A stretch of 64,000 nt of DNA. It comes from Pseudomonas sp. FP198. Lineage in GTDB: Bacteria > Pseudomonadota > Gammaproteobacteria > Pseudomonadales > Pseudomonadaceae. Positions 17,371-28,534 of this stretch are shown piece after piece (the stretch's first letter is position 1; every line of letters begins with the position of its first letter). The translations under genes were made by a program, and so were the position numbers. A model generated the notes under the pieces. It ran no database searches. It had not been told where the DNA came from and saw only the letters and a list, made by a program, of their open reading frames with translations. The stretch lies in the NCBI RefSeq assembly GCF_030687895.1, contig NZ_CP117452.1:5137001-5201000 (forward strand). The letters are read 5' to 3'.

Positions 17371-18069
17371 ATGCTGCAAGTCGACAAGCTGCACCAGTAC
17401 TACGGCGGTAGCCACATCCTGCGGGGCCTGTCGTTCGACGTGAAGGTCGGCGAGGTGACGTGCCTGCTGGGCCGCAACGGTGTGGGCAAGACCACCCTGC
17501 TCAAATGCCTGATGGGCCTGCTGCCGGCCAAGGAAGGCGTGGTGAGTTGGGAAGGCAAGGCCATCACCGGCTTCAAGCCGCACCAGCGGGTACATGCCGG
17601 CATCGCCTATGTGCCCCAGGGCCGGGAAATTTTCGCTCGGCTGACGGTGGAAGAAAACCTGCTGATGGGTCTTTCGCGTTTCCCGGGTTCCGAGGCCAAG
17701 GAAGTACCGGCCTTCATCTATGAACTGTTCCCGGTGCTGCTACAGATGAAGCAACGCCGCGGCGGTGACCTGTCTGGTGGCCAGCAACAGCAGCTCGCCA
17801 TTGGCCGGGCCCTGGCCAGCCGGCCGCGCCTGCTGATTCTCGACGAGCCCACCGAAGGCATCCAGCCGTCGGTGATCAAGGAGATTGGCGCGGTGATCAA
17901 GAAACTCGCGGCCCGGGGCGACATGGCGATCTTGCTGGTGGAGCAGTTCTACGACTTCGCCGCCGAGCTGGCCGATGAGTACCTGGTGATGTCCCGGGGC
18001 GAGATCGTCCAGCAAGGCCGCGGCGAAAATATGCAAGTCGAGGGTGTGCGCGGGCTGGTAACGATCTAG
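17371..18069 (+). CDS. urtE: Urea ABC transporter ATP-binding protein UrtE
   Basis: A 232-residue LivF-type ATPase: Walker A LLGRNGVGKTTLLK, signature LSGGQQQQLAIGRAL, Walker B LLILDEPTEGIQP, and LLVEQFYDFA at the H-switch. It is the second nucleotide-binding subunit of the urea importer. The ATG at 17371 has a strong GAGGAG ribosome site; an ATG at 17353 would remove that spacing. ureD follows after 30 bp, so uptake and urease genes are probably one transcription unit. Confidence 0.96.
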   Translation: MLQVDKLHQYYGGSHILRGLSFDVKVGEVTCLLGRNGVGKTTLLKCLMGLLPAKEGVVSWEGKAITGFKPHQRVHAGIAYVPQGREIFARLTVEENLLMGLSRFPGSEAKEVPAFIYELFPVLLQMKQRRGGDLSGGQQQQLAIGRALASRPRLLILDEPTEGIQPSVIKEIGAVIKKLAARGDMAILLVEQFYDFAAELADEYLVMSRGEIVQQGRGENMQVEGVRGLVTI

Positions 18070-18099
18070 TCTTGGCGTCCCGACGATAATCAGAAAATC

Positions 18100-18942
18100 A
18101 TGAACCTACCTGTATCGCCATCCGCCCTGTTCACCCCCAGCTGGCACGCCGAGCTGGACTTGGGCTATGCCCGATTCGGCGACTGCACGCGTCCGGTCCA
18201 GCGTCGCCACAAGGGTCCATTGCGGGTGCAGAAACACCTGTACGCCGAAGGTCCCGAAGTCTGCCAGCACATCATCGTCCACCCGCCCGGCGGGATTGCC
18301 GGCGGTGATCGGCTGGACATCTCGGCCCACGTCGGCCCCGGTGCCTGGGCGCAACTGACCAGCCCCGGCGCGGCCAAGTGGTACCGCGCGGCCAGCCCGG
18401 CGTACCAGCAACTGAAACTGAGCGTGGCTGGCGGTGCGACCCTGGAATGGCTGCCTCAGGAAACCATCGTCTTCAGCGCGGCCCAGGCCGAACTCAGCAC
18501 CTGCATCGATCTGCAGGGCGACGCCCGGCTGTTCTACTGGGACATGGTTGCCCTCGGCCGACCGGCCAGCGGCGAACGCTTCGATCTCGGCCACTTTCAA
18601 TCGCGGCTGGACATTCGCCGCGACGGCCAATTGTTGTGGCATGAACGCCAACGCATTGTCGGCGGTGACGGCTTGCTCGATTCCCCCATCGGGCTGGGCG
18701 GCGACCCGGTGTTTGCGACGTTGCTGGTGACCGGCGAGATCGACAGCGAGCTGCTGGAGCGCTGCCGATCCCTCGGCCATGCCGTGCGCGGCGACCTGAC
18801 CCAGTTGCCCGGCCTGGTCGTCGCCCGCTGCCTGGCGAGCGAGGCATTACTGGCGCGCGGGTGGTTGATTGAATTGTGGCGCTTGCTCAGGCCCGCGCTG
18901 CTCGGACGAGAAGCCGTGCCACCGAGAATCTGGAGTACATGA
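18100..18942 (+). CDS. ureD: Urease accessory protein UreD
   Basis: A 280-residue protein with the UreD features [45 protein letters not shown] and [10 protein letters not shown], and the mid-protein [11 protein letters not shown]. UreD acts with UreF and UreG as the platform that lets nickel and CO2 enter the urease active site. It is separated from urtE by 30 bp and from ureA by a REPIN-bearing gap of 168 bp. Confidence 0.96.
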   Translation: MNLPVSPSALFTPSWHAELDLGYARFGDCTRPVQRRHKGPLRVQKHLYAEGPEVCQHIIVHPPGGIAGGDRLDISAHVGPGAWAQLTSPGAAKWYRAASPAYQQLKLSVAGGATLEWLPQETIVFSAAQAELSTCIDLQGDARLFYWDMVALGRPASGERFDLGHFQSRLDIRRDGQLLWHERQRIVGGDGLLDSPIGLGGDPVFATLLVTGEIDSELLERCRSLGHAVRGDLTQLPGLVVARCLASEALLARGWLIELWRLLRPALLGREAVPPRIWST

Positions 18943-18954
18943 ATCTGCTTTCCT

Positions 18955-19042
18955 GTGGGAGCGAGCTTGCTCGCGATAGCGATGGAACTTTCAATATTGA
19001 TGTCGACTGAAACACTGCTATCGCGAGCAAGCTCGCTCCCAC
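18955..19042. repeat. REPIN, family A
   Basis: Inverted GTGGGAGCGAGCTTGC arms between ureD and ureA. The rest of the gap holds a short AT-richer stretch before ureA. Confidence 0.9.
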
Positions 19043-19110
19043 AATGATCTCCTGCCACAGGGGATCGGCGTTTACAGCGAAATTATTTATCTGCCCTTAC
19101 TGGACTGCAC

Positions 19111-19413
19111 ATGGACCTGACCCCACGCGAAAAAGACAAGCTGCTGATCTTCACCGCCGGCCTCGTCGCCGAACGGCGCCTGGCTCGTGGCCTGAAGCTC
19201 AACTATCCGGAAGCCATGGCCTACATTTCCGCCGCGCTGCTGGAAGGCGCTCGTGACGGCCAGACCGTGGCCGAACTGATGCACTACGGCACCACGCTGC
19301 TGAGCCGCGAGCAGGTGATGGAAGGCATCCCGGAAATGATCCCCGAGATCCAGGTCGAGGCGACATTCCCCGACGGCACCAAACTGGTGACCGTCCACCA
19401 GCCCATCGCCTGA
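19111..19413 (+). CDS. ureA: Urease gamma subunit UreA
   Basis: A 100-residue protein with the textbook gamma-subunit sequence: [16 protein letters not shown] at the start, [14 protein letters not shown], and the [15 protein letters not shown] end. It forms the (alpha-beta-gamma)3 urease with UreB and UreC. Two acetyltransferase genes separate it from ureB. The upstream ribosome site is weak, but homology fixes the start. Confidence 0.98.
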   Translation: MDLTPREKDKLLIFTAGLVAERRLARGLKLNYPEAMAYISAALLEGARDGQTVAELMHYGTTLLSREQVMEGIPEMIPEIQVEATFPDGTKLVTVHQPIA

Positions 19414-19422
19414 GGTCGCGGC

Positions 19423-20801
<1,379 letters not shown>

Positions 20802-20810
20802 AATGCCTCT

Positions 20811-20903
20811 GTGGCGAGGGAGCTTGCTCCCGCTCGGTTGCGCAGCAACCGCAAAAAAGCGAGGGCCACTACGTAGCCCAGCGGGAGCAAGCTCCCTCGC
20901 CAC
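20811..20903. repeat. REPIN, family B
   Basis: Inverted GTGGCGAGGGAGCTTGC arms with the family B core (GTTGCGCAGCAACC), between ureB and ureC. Confidence 0.9.
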
Positions 20904-20942
20904 AATGGACTGCATACGACTTAAGAACCTCAAGGCGAGCAC

Positions 20943-22643
20943 ATGAAGATTTCGAGACAAGCCTACGCCGACATGTTCGGCCCCACCGTCGGCGACAAGG
21001 TTCGCCTGGCCGATACCGAGTTGTGGATCGAAGTGGAAAAGGACTTCACCACCTACGGCGAAGAAGTGAAGTTCGGCGGCGGCAAGGTGATTCGCGATGG
21101 CATGGGCCAGAGCCAGTTGCTGGCCGCCGAGGTGGTCGACACGTTGATCACCAACGCACTGATCATTGACCACTGGGGCATCGTCAAGGCCGATGTCGGC
21201 CTCAAGGACGGACGCATCGCGGCGATCGGCAAGGCCGGCAACCCGGACATCCAGCCCGACGTGACCATCGCCATCGGCGCGAGCACCGAAGTGATCGCCG
21301 GCGAAGGCATGATCCTCACCGCGGGCGGCATCGACACCCACATCCACTTCATCTGCCCGCAGCAGATCGAAGAAGCATTGATGAGCGGTGTCACCACCAT
21401 GATCGGCGGCGGCACGGGCCCGGCTACCGGGACCAACGCCACCACCTGCACCTCCGGGCCGTGGCACCTGGCGCGCATGCTCCAGGCCGCGGACGCGTTC
21501 CCGATGAACATCGGTTTCACCGGCAAGGGCAACGCCAGCCTGCCGGAGCCGCTGATCGAGCAGGTCAAGGCCGGGGCCATCGGCCTGAAGCTGCATGAAG
21601 ACTGGGGCACCACGCCGGCGGCCATCGACAACTGCCTGAGCGTGGCCGACCAGTACGATGTGCAGGTGGCGATCCACACCGACACCCTCAACGAATCCGG
21701 CTTCGTCGAAACCACCCTGGCGGCGTTCAAGGGCCGCACCATCCACACCTACCACACCGAGGGCGCCGGTGGCGGACATGCGCCGGACATCATCAAGGCT
21801 TGCGGCTTTCCTAACGTGTTGCCCAGCTCCACCAACCCGACCCGACCGTTCACCCGCAACACCATCGACGAGCACCTCGATATGTTGATGGTCTGCCATC
21901 ACCTGGACCCGAGCATCGCCGAAGACGTGGCCTTCGCCGAAAGCCGCATCCGCCGTGAAACCATCGCTGCCGAAGACATTCTCCACGACCTCGGCGCGTT
22001 TTCGATGATCAGCTCCGACAGCCAGGCCATGGGCCGCGTCGGCGAGGTCATCACGCGCACCTGGCAGACCGCCGACAAGATGAAAAAGCAGCGCGGCGCC
22101 CTGCCCGGTGATGGCGCCGACAACGACAATTTCCGCATCAAGCGCTACATCGCCAAGTACACCATCAACCCGGCGATCACCCATGGCATCAGCCATGAGG
22201 TGGGCTCCATCGAAGTCGGCAAATGGGCCGACCTGGTGTTGTGGCGCCCGGCGTTCTTCGGCGTCAAGCCGACCTTGATCCTCAAGGGTGGGGCGATTGC
22301 CGCCAGCCTGATGGGCGATGCCAACGCTTCGATTCCGACACCGCAACCGGTGCACTACCGGCCGATGTTCGCCAGCTACGGCGGTTCACGACACGCCACC
22401 AGCCTGACCTTCATCAGCCAGGCCGCCGCCGAAGCGGGCCTGCCGGAGCAATTGGGCTTGAAGAAACGGATCGCCGTGGTGAAAGGCTGTCGCGATGTGC
22501 AGAAGACCGACCTGATCCACAACGACTACCTGCCAAGCATCGACGTCGACCCACAAACCTATCAGGTCAAGGCCGACGGCGTACTGTTGTGGTGTGAACC
22601 GGCGGATGTGCTGCCGATGGCGCAGCGGTATTTTCTGTTTTGA
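20943..22643 (+). CDS. ureC: Urease alpha (catalytic) subunit UreC
   Basis: A 566-residue catalytic subunit that hydrolyses urea to ammonia and carbamate. All nickel-site residues are visible: THIHF (His133, His135), GLKLHEDWG with the lysine to be carbamylated (Lys216), HTDTLNESG (His245), [12 protein letters not shown] (His271) and SSDSQAMGR (Asp359). The active-site flap histidine is in MVCHHLD (about 319). Length and sequence are intact, so the enzyme should be active. It closes this urease cluster; ureEFG lie 13.5 kb downstream. Confidence 0.98.
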   Translation: MKISRQAYADMFGPTVGDKVRLADTELWIEVEKDFTTYGEEVKFGGGKVIRDGMGQSQLLAAEVVDTLITNALIIDHWGIVKADVGLKDGRIAAIGKAGNPDIQPDVTIAIGASTEVIAGEGMILTAGGIDTHIHFICPQQIEEALMSGVTTMIGGGTGPATGTNATTCTSGPWHLARMLQAADAFPMNIGFTGKGNASLPEPLIEQVKAGAIGLKLHEDWGTTPAAIDNCLSVADQYDVQVAIHTDTLNESGFVETTLAAFKGRTIHTYHTEGAGGGHAPDIIKACGFPNVLPSSTNPTRPFTRNTIDEHLDMLMVCHHLDPSIAEDVAFAESRIRRETIAAEDILHDLGAFSMISSDSQAMGRVGEVITRTWQTADKMKKQRGALPGDGADNDNFRIKRYIAKYTINPAITHGISHEVGSIEVGKWADLVLWRPAFFGVKPTLILKGGAIAASLMGDANASIPTPQPVHYRPMFASYGGSRHATSLTFISQAAAEAGLPEQLGLKKRIAVVKGCRDVQKTDLIHNDYLPSIDVDPQTYQVKADGVLLWCEPADVLPMAQRYFLF

Positions 22644-22670
22644 GTGGATAACCGGCCGAACGCAAACTCC

Positions 22671-22763
22671 GTGGCGAGGGAGCTTGCTCCCGCTGGGGTG
22701 CGAAGCAGTCCTCGCTTTTTGGCGGTTGCTGCGCAACCGAGCGGGAGCAAGCTCCCTCGCCAC
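22671..22763. repeat. REPIN, family B
   Basis: Inverted GTGGCGAGGGAGCTTGC arms in the convergent gap between ureC and cbpM, where it may serve as a message-end structure for both. Confidence 0.9.
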
Positions 22764-22786
22764 AGGGTTTTATGTCCGCACCTGCC

Positions 22787-23086
22787 TCATTCGACCAACC
22801 GCCCCAGCCGCTGCTTGAGCATGCGGTTTTCGCTGCGCAGTTGCTGCACCTCTTCCAGCAGGTCCAGCGCCAGGGCGACACCGTCCCACTCCAACTCCAA
22901 CTCGCGCCGCAGCCTGGCGGCGCGCCGGGCAAGGACCAGTTCGTAATCAGTGAATCGCCAGTCGGTCGGGGTCGCACCGTGGGGCTCGAGAATGCCGTGT
23001 GCCACGATTTCAATCACATGGACATCGGCCAACGCGGCGGCCTCACAGAATTCCATCAGGTTCAGTTCAATGATCGGGTTGTTCAT
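22787..23086 (-). CDS. cbpM: Chaperone modulator CbpM
   Basis: A 99-residue protein beginning MNNPIIELNLMEFCEAA, with WRFTDYELVLARRAARLRRELELEW and a C-terminal heptad-rich helix (LLEEVQQLRSENRMLKQRLGRL). This is the MerR-like fold of CbpM, which binds the J domain of CbpA and controls its co-chaperone and DNA-binding activity. It lies 51 bp downstream of cbpA in the same operon. The ATG at 23086 is chosen; eight more in-frame residues upstream are unlikely. Confidence 0.92.
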   Translation of the reverse strand: MNNPIIELNLMEFCEAAALADVHVIEIVAHGILEPHGATPTDWRFTDYELVLARRAARLRRELELEWDGVALALDLLEEVQQLRSENRMLKQRLGRLVE

Positions 23087-23137
23087 GGTCTGCTTCTCCC
23101 AATGCTTCAACTGTCGAGTCTAGCCATGATCCTCGGT

Positions 23138-24076
23138 TCAGAAGTTCTCCCGCGGATCGAACGCGGCTTTCTTCGCCAGCTCCGCCCACAGCGCCTTGAC
23201 CGACTCGTCGCTGGCCTTGGGCATCACGGCCTTGAGCTGCACGAACAGGTAACCGCGCTCGCCGGCCTTGTTACGCAGGCCGTGGCCCTTGGCGCGCATG
23301 CGCTGGCCGTTCTGGCTGCCGGCCGGCACCTTGAGGTTGATCTTGCCGGTGAGGGTCGGCACCGCCACCTCGGTGCCCAACGCCAACTCCCACGGCGCCA
23401 GGGGCAAAGTGATGATCAGGTCCTGGCCTTCGACATCGAACTTGGGGTGCGGGGCGAAACGAATGGTCAGGTACAAGTCGCCATTGCCGCCGCCACCGAT
23501 GCCGGGCGCGCCCTGGCCCTTGAGGCGGATGCGCTCGCCATCGGTCACTCCCAGCGGGATCTTCACGTTCAGGCTTCTGCTGGTATTGCTCACATGCTGG
23601 CCCGCGGCGTTGTACTGCGGCACCTGGAAGCTGACCTTCTTCGATTCGTTCGACAGGGTCTCTTCCAGGAAGATCGGTAATTCCATTTCCACGTCTTGCC
23701 CCCGACGGCCGGCGCTGCGACCCGATTGTCCGCCACCGAAACCCGGCCCGCGATTGCCAAAGATCGAACTGAAGAAATCCGAGAAATCGCCAGTGTCCTG
23801 TCCGCCAAAACCACCACGGCTCTGCCACCCCGGCGGTCCTTGGAACGGCTGGCCGTGCTGGCCATAGCGACGCAAGTCGTCGTACTCGGCGCGTTTGTCC
23901 GCACTCTTCAGCGCTTCATACGCCTCGGAGACGTCCTTGAACTTGGTCTCGGCGTCTTTCTCCTTGCTCACATCCGGGTGGTATTTGCGCGCCAGTTTGC
24001 GATAGGCGGCCTTGATCGTGGCGTCGTCGGCCGTCGGCTCCACACCCAGGATCTTGTAATAGTCTTTGAAATCCAT
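23138..24076 (-). CDS. cbpA: Curved DNA-binding protein / DnaJ-type co-chaperone CbpA
   Basis: A 312-residue class II J protein. It has a J domain with [25 protein letters not shown] and the HPD tripeptide in [10 protein letters not shown], a glycine/phenylalanine-rich linker (about 75-125), no zinc-finger cysteines, and two C-terminal beta domains. It stimulates DnaK and binds curved DNA. It is followed by its modulator CbpM and lies divergent to an Hsp70-like gene, a sensible chaperone neighbourhood. Confidence 0.94.
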   Translation of the reverse strand: MDFKDYYKILGVEPTADDATIKAAYRKLARKYHPDVSKEKDAETKFKDVSEAYEALKSADKRAEYDDLRRYGQHGQPFQGPPGWQSRGGFGGQDTGDFSDFFSSIFGNRGPGFGGGQSGRSAGRRGQDVEMELPIFLEETLSNESKKVSFQVPQYNAAGQHVSNTSRSLNVKIPLGVTDGERIRLKGQGAPGIGGGGNGDLYLTIRFAPHPKFDVEGQDLIITLPLAPWELALGTEVAVPTLTGKINLKVPAGSQNGQRMRAKGHGLRNKAGERGYLFVQLKAVMPKASDESVKALWAELAKKAAFDPRENF

Positions 24077-24368
24077 CTAAGCATCACCATCCGTTATCGA
24101 TGTCGCACCGCCACGCACGGCATGCCCGGATGACCGGACAGCGGGTTGACCGGCCTCAAGATTGTGACCGGACGGTGCATCAGAAGTTTATCGGCAGCTG
24201 GCGGCGGATCTTGTACCGCCCTGTGCCACCAGACCCATGCCAGCAAGTTTGGGGGGCCGACGCGGTCTTTCAAGGCCGGGGTTTGCGAATTAGTGGACAA
24301 CCGGCCTTCGAATCCGCGTCGCACTGGCATACACTGCGCGGCCGTTTTTACGACCGGAACTGAAAGAC

Positions 24369-25643
24369 ATGAAAAACCCATCCCCGGCGCGTGCCTGCGG
24401 TATCGACTTCGGCACGTCCAACTCCACCGTCGGCTGGCTGCGCCCTGGCATGGAAACGTTGATCGCGCTGGAGGACGACAAGATCACCTTGCCCTCGGTG
24501 GTCTTTTTCAATCTTGAGGAACGTCGCCCGGTCTACGGTCGCCTGGCACTGCACGAATACCTGGAAGGCTACGAAGGCCGGCTGATGCGCTCGCTCAAGA
24601 GCCTGCTGGGTTCCAAGCTGATCAAGCACGATACCAGCGTGCTCGGCACGGCGATGCCGTTCAAGGATCTGCTGGGGTTGTTCATCGGCCAGTTGAAGAA
24701 GCGTGCCGAAGCCACCGCCGGGCGGGAATTCGAAGAAGTGGTGCTGGGGCGTCCGGTGTTTTTCGTTGATGACGATGAAATGGCCGACCAGGAAGCCGAG
24801 AACACTCTGGTGGACGTGGCGCGGGCCATCGGTTTCAAGGAAGTCTCCTTCCAGTACGAACCCATTGCGGCAGCGTTCGATTATGAATCGACCATCGAAA
24901 AAGAAGAGCTGGTGCTGATCGTCGACATCGGCGGCGGTACTTCGGACTTCTCCCTGGTGCGCCTGTCTCCCGAGCGCCGCATGCACGACAACCGTCACGC
25001 CGACATCCTCGCCACCGGCGGCGTGCACATCGGCGGCACCGATTTCGACAAGCAGCTCAGCCTGCAAGGCCTGATGCCGCTCTTCGGCTACGGCAGCCGA
25101 ATGAAAAGCGGCGCCTACATGCCCACCAGCCATCACATGAACCTGGCGACCTGGCACACCATCAACGCCGTGTATTCGCAAAAGTCCACGCTGGCCCTGG
25201 GCAGCATGCGCTACGACATCGAAGACACCGGCGGTATCGACCGGCTGTTCAAGCTGATCGAACAGCGTGCCGGGCATTGGCTGGCAATGGAAGTGGAGGA
25301 AACCAAGATTCAGCTGACCCACGCCGACCAGCGCCACGTGGCCCTGGACCGGATCGAGCCGGGCCTGAGCGTGGACCTGAGCCGCGCCTTGTTCGAATCG
25401 GCGATCGACGGCCTGCTGGAGCGAGTGCGCAACAGCGTCACGCAACTGCTCAACGATGCCAACGTGCGGGTTGATCAAGTCGACACGGTGTTCTTCACCG
25501 GCGGCTCCAGCGGCATTCCGGCGCTGCGCAACAGCGTCGCGGCAATGCTGCCCCAGGCGCGGCACGTGGAAGGTAATATCTTCGGCAGCATCGGCAGTGG
25601 GTTGGCGATCGAGGCGATGAAGCGGTACGGCAGCCAGGTCTGA
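24369..25643 (+). CDS. Hsp70-family protein, YegD-like
   Basis: A 424-residue actin-fold ATPase. It shows phosphate-1 GIDFGTSNSTVGWLRPG, phosphate-2 LVLIVDIGGGTSDFSLV, and the adenosine motif FFTGGSSGIPALRN. It lacks the substrate-binding beta domain and lid of DnaK and so is about two-thirds of its length, as in E. coli YegD. It probably binds ATP and may assist folding, but its clients are unknown. It is divergent from cbpA across 292 bp in which I saw no further gene. Confidence 0.9.
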   Translation: MKNPSPARACGIDFGTSNSTVGWLRPGMETLIALEDDKITLPSVVFFNLEERRPVYGRLALHEYLEGYEGRLMRSLKSLLGSKLIKHDTSVLGTAMPFKDLLGLFIGQLKKRAEATAGREFEEVVLGRPVFFVDDDEMADQEAENTLVDVARAIGFKEVSFQYEPIAAAFDYESTIEKEELVLIVDIGGGTSDFSLVRLSPERRMHDNRHADILATGGVHIGGTDFDKQLSLQGLMPLFGYGSRMKSGAYMPTSHHMNLATWHTINAVYSQKSTLALGSMRYDIEDTGGIDRLFKLIEQRAGHWLAMEVEETKIQLTHADQRHVALDRIEPGLSVDLSRALFESAIDGLLERVRNSVTQLLNDANVRVDQVDTVFFTGGSSGIPALRNSVAAMLPQARHVEGNIFGSIGSGLAIEAMKRYGSQV

Positions 25644-25664
25644 TCTGAGACCGAGGCGCCTGAA

Positions 25665-25746
25665 TCGCGAGCAAGCTCGCTCCCACACTTGACCGCATCC
25701 TCCTGAAAAACCCGGTTAACTGTGGGAGCGAGCTTGCTCGCGATGG
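25665..25746. repeat. REPIN, family A, arms inverted outward-in
   Basis: Here the two arms face the other way (CGCGAGCAAGCTCGC first, then GTGGGAGCGAGC), with the tails outside. It lies between the Hsp70-like gene and the convergent permease gene. Confidence 0.88.
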
Positions 25747-25774
25747 CGCCAGATCAGACAGCACATCCTTTGGA

Positions 25775-26788
25775 TCAAACCATCCCCACCTGCTTCAACT
25801 CGCTCTTGAGATACGCATAGTAGATCGGCCCCGCCACCACACCCGGCAGGCCGAACGCGGCTTCGAACACCAGCATCGCCATGAGCAGCTCCCACGACTT
25901 GGCGCTGATCTGCCCGCCGACGATGCGGGCGTTGAGGAAATATTCGAGCTTGTGGATCACGATCAGGTAACCCAGCGCCGCCACGGCCACCCAGATCGAC
26001 AGCGACAGGGCGACGATGGTGATCAGGGTGTTCGACATCAGGTTGCCGATCACCGGTAACAGACCCAGCAGGAACGTCATCACGATCAGGGTCTTGGTCA
26101 ACGGCAGCTGAATGCCAAACAGCGGCAGCACCACCGCCAGGAATATCCCGGTGAAGAAGGTGTTGAGCAGGGAAATCTTGATCTGGGCGAAAACGATGTT
26201 GCGAAACGCCTTTACCAGCAGGTTCAGTCGGTCGAACAGCGCGGCGGCCAGGGGCTTGCGCTTGGTCAGGTCGGGGATGCGCTGCAAGGCGATGATGGCG
26301 CCCAGCACCATGCCGATCAGCAACGTCACGAACATGTGCGCCGCGTCCTTGCCCACCAGTTGCAGGTCACTGAGGTGCTTGCTCACCCAGTCGCCGATCG
26401 CCACCCGGAACTCGGCGGCGCTGGCCGGCAGGTAGGCGTCGATGAACGGCGGCAATTGCCCACGGGCGCGGTCGACCACACCCATGAATTTATCCAGGGA
26501 GGCGCCCGGGTTTTCCGCTTCGTGCAGCAGGAAACTGAAGGCCCCGGCGAAAATCAGGCTCAGCACACTGACCACCAGCGTGCCCAGCAACGCTACTGCC
26601 AGCCAGCGGGCACGCCGGCCTTCGATCAGTCGTTGCAGCTGCGGGGTGAGCATGTTGACCAGCTCGAACACCAGCAGCCCGGCCAACAGGCTCGGCAACA
26701 GGCGCAGCGGCAATACCAGCAGCAACCCACCAAAAATGATCACCCAACTGATCACCAACAACACATGACGCTGAGAAAACGTTGGCAT
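25775..26788 (-). CDS. AI-2E family (PF01594) transporter
   Basis: A 337-residue membrane protein with about seven or eight helices. It carries family features such as the long soluble segment after helix 3 (residues about 95-160), the FFTGIFLAVVLPLFG region and LPVIGNLMSNTLITIVALS. The C-terminal half carries the conserved ISAKSWELLMAMLVFEAAFGLPGVVAGPI. The family name comes from E. coli TqsA, but many members are permeases of other or unknown substrates, some Na+(Li+)/H+ antiporters. The ATG at 26788 is preferred over an upstream GTG/ATG at 26803. Confidence 0.88.
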   Translation of the reverse strand: MPTFSQRHVLLVISWVIIFGGLLLVLPLRLLPSLLAGLLVFELVNMLTPQLQRLIEGRRARWLAVALLGTLVVSVLSLIFAGAFSFLLHEAENPGASLDKFMGVVDRARGQLPPFIDAYLPASAAEFRVAIGDWVSKHLSDLQLVGKDAAHMFVTLLIGMVLGAIIALQRIPDLTKRKPLAAALFDRLNLLVKAFRNIVFAQIKISLLNTFFTGIFLAVVLPLFGIQLPLTKTLIVMTFLLGLLPVIGNLMSNTLITIVALSLSIWVAVAALGYLIVIHKLEYFLNARIVGGQISAKSWELLMAMLVFEAAFGLPGVVAGPIYYAYLKSELKQVGMV

Positions 26789-26919
26789 ACAGCCCCAGGA
26801 CAAAAAAACGACATGAAAGGATCGGCAGTCTGCCAGCGTTCCGCTGGCAGCACTAGGGATTGTATCGGCCGACCTGGGTCCTGGTTCAGGCGTTTTTTTG
26901 TTTCTCGCACCGGTCTCTT

Positions 26920-26988
26920 CGCGAGCAGGCTCGCTCCCACCTCAGACCGAGCACTGCAAAGCCGCTGTGGGAGCGAGCCTGCTCGCGA
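26920..26988. repeat. REPIN, family A (CCTGCTCG variant), inverted arrangement
   Basis: CGCGAGCAGGCTCGCTCCCAC is followed after about 27 bp by its complement. Both arms carry the same G-to-A/C-to-T variant relative to the main family A arms. It lies between the AI-2E-type permease and psiF genes. Confidence 0.88.
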
Positions 26989-27011
26989 TGAAGCCTCCTC
27001 GGATTCAACGC

Positions 27012-27308
27012 TTACTTTTTCTTCAGGCAATCACTCATGAACGCTTTGCGCGCATCGCCCTTCAAGGCCTGGGTCGTCGCCGTGGCATTGCAGGTCTTCA
27101 TGCGTTCCTGCGGGGTGCTGGGTTCAGCAGCGGCCGGAGTGGCCTTCAGGCAGTTGCTCATGAAAGCCTTGCGCTCGTCACCCTTGAGGGCCTTGGCGGT
27201 GGCGTCGGCGTTGCAGGTGGTCATCTTGGTCTGTTGGGCGGTGGCGGCGAAGCCCTGGGAACACAGCAGCAGGCCGATCATCAACAAAGGGACACGCAGC
27301 ATCTTCAT
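27012..27308 (-). CDS. PsiF repeat family protein
   Basis: A 98-residue secreted protein. After a signal peptide (MLRVPLLMIGLLLCSQGFA) come two PsiF repeats, TCNADATAKALKGDERKAFMSNCLK and TCNATATTQALKGDARKAFMSDCLK, each with two cysteines that could form disulfides. PsiF was named as a phosphate-starvation-inducible protein in E. coli; its function is unknown. The ATG at 27308 begins the signal peptide. It is flanked on both sides by REPINs, both in the inverted arrangement. Confidence 0.9.
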   Translation of the reverse strand: MKMLRVPLLMIGLLLCSQGFAATAQQTKMTTCNADATAKALKGDERKAFMSNCLKATPAAAEPSTPQERMKTCNATATTQALKGDARKAFMSDCLKKK

Positions 27309-27414
27309 GGTGTTTCTCCTGGTTGCCGCCCGAGAAGGACAGCGATGAAGTGCAGTGTAGACAACGCCTGTTACACCTTCATCGCCGGATCTCCATTGCA
27401 TGATCTACCGCTTT

Positions 27415-27480
27415 CGCGAGCAGGCTCGCTCCCACAAGGGGCACGGCGCAGAGCCACTGTGGGAGCGAGCCTGCTCGCGA
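27415..27480. repeat. REPIN, family A (CCTGCTCG variant), inverted arrangement
   Basis: Two variant arms (CGCGAGCAGGCTCGC and its complement) separated by about 24 bp, between psiF and the lipase gene. This is the third consecutive REPIN in the unusual orientation. Confidence 0.88.
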
Positions 27481-27508
27481 AGAACGATAACGCGGTCGTG
27501 CTGATGCC

Positions 27509-28399
27509 CTACACCCCGGCATCCTTCAACCGCTGCGCATGCTCGACAAACAACCGGATCGGTTCCGCCCCCCTGCCCACCAGCCCCAGCGACTGATTGA
27601 CGACGTCGAAATGGTCCAGGGGATAATCATCACGAATCACCGCGCCCAGGTGCGAGCTGTAGCGCCCGACCATGCCGTCGCACTGCCCGGCTTCGCGCAC
27701 GAAGGTGCGCGCGAACAGCCGGCAGCTGCGATTGGTACCGTCGAGCAGGTTGCGGCCCCTGTCGGTCTTGCCCGGCTGCAGAGTCCCGGACCACGAGTAA
27801 TAACGCACGCCATTGACTTCTTCCGGCCCCTGCCCGCCCCAAGTCTGCGGCAGGCCTTGTGGATAACGCTCGTTGAACAACGCCACGCCGGCAGTCGTCA
27901 GCGAGGCGTGGGAGGCGCGAATGTCCACCGGCAATTTTGGTCCGTGATAGCCGGTGTCGAGCAGGCTCATCAACGCGTTGATCAGCCGCAGCAAAGCGCT
28001 GAGCAACCGCCCTTTGGCGCTGTCGGCCGGATAATGGTCTTGCAGGTAATCGGCCAGTTCGGACCCGTGGTTGGTGCCCGCCACCGATGTGACCGAGGCC
28101 ACCAGATCCGGGCGCAGGGCGGCTGCGTAGCGGGCAGTGAGGGCGCCCTGGCTGTGGCCGATCAGGTTGACCTTTTGCGCGCCGGTTTCCCTGAGAATTT
28201 CCTCGATCCGTGCCAGCAATTGCTCGCCGCGAACTTCGGACGAATGCAATGGCGAAACCTTCACCGCGACCACCACGGCTCCACCCCGGCGCAACGCCTC
28301 GACGATGCCATACCAATACGGATACAACACCAGGCGAATGAACCCGAGCATGCCCGGGACCAGCACCAGCGGGTAGCGAGTGGCGCAGCGTTGCGACAT
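27509..28399 (-). CDS. Triacylglycerol lipase, alpha/beta hydrolase (family I.1-like)
   Basis: A 296-residue lipase. The oxyanion-hole segment YPLVLVPGMLGF is near residue 10, the nucleophile elbow NLIGHSQGAL gives Ser83, and TSVAGTNHGSELAD follows. The probable acid is in CDGMVGRYSS and the probable His in LDHFDVVNQ. Two cysteines at the usual disulfide positions (SCRLF and QCDGM) are kept. No signal peptide and no foldase (lif) gene are present, so it resembles the foldase-independent members of subfamily I.1 and may be exported by another route or stay intracellular. Confidence 0.9.
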   Translation of the reverse strand: MSQRCATRYPLVLVPGMLGFIRLVLYPYWYGIVEALRRGGAVVVAVKVSPLHSSEVRGEQLLARIEEILRETGAQKVNLIGHSQGALTARYAAALRPDLVASVTSVAGTNHGSELADYLQDHYPADSAKGRLLSALLRLINALMSLLDTGYHGPKLPVDIRASHASLTTAGVALFNERYPQGLPQTWGGQGPEEVNGVRYYSWSGTLQPGKTDRGRNLLDGTNRSCRLFARTFVREAGQCDGMVGRYSSHLGAVIRDDYPLDHFDVVNQSLGLVGRGAEPIRLFVEHAQRLKDAGV

Positions 28400-28534
28400 G
28401 GCGACGTCCTTGTGATCAAGAGGTGGTCAGCATCGGTACCGATGATGACCAGTCTATGACACACCCGCCACTTCGGCCCGCGCCGTCAATTTAAGGCGCC
28501 GGCGCCAGCTCCCATTGAACCGATCGAGCCCCGC

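Noticed and set aside
22772..23680. A 302-codon frame antisense to cbpM and cbpA
   Set aside because: It runs antisense through two recognised chaperone genes and starts inside a REPIN.
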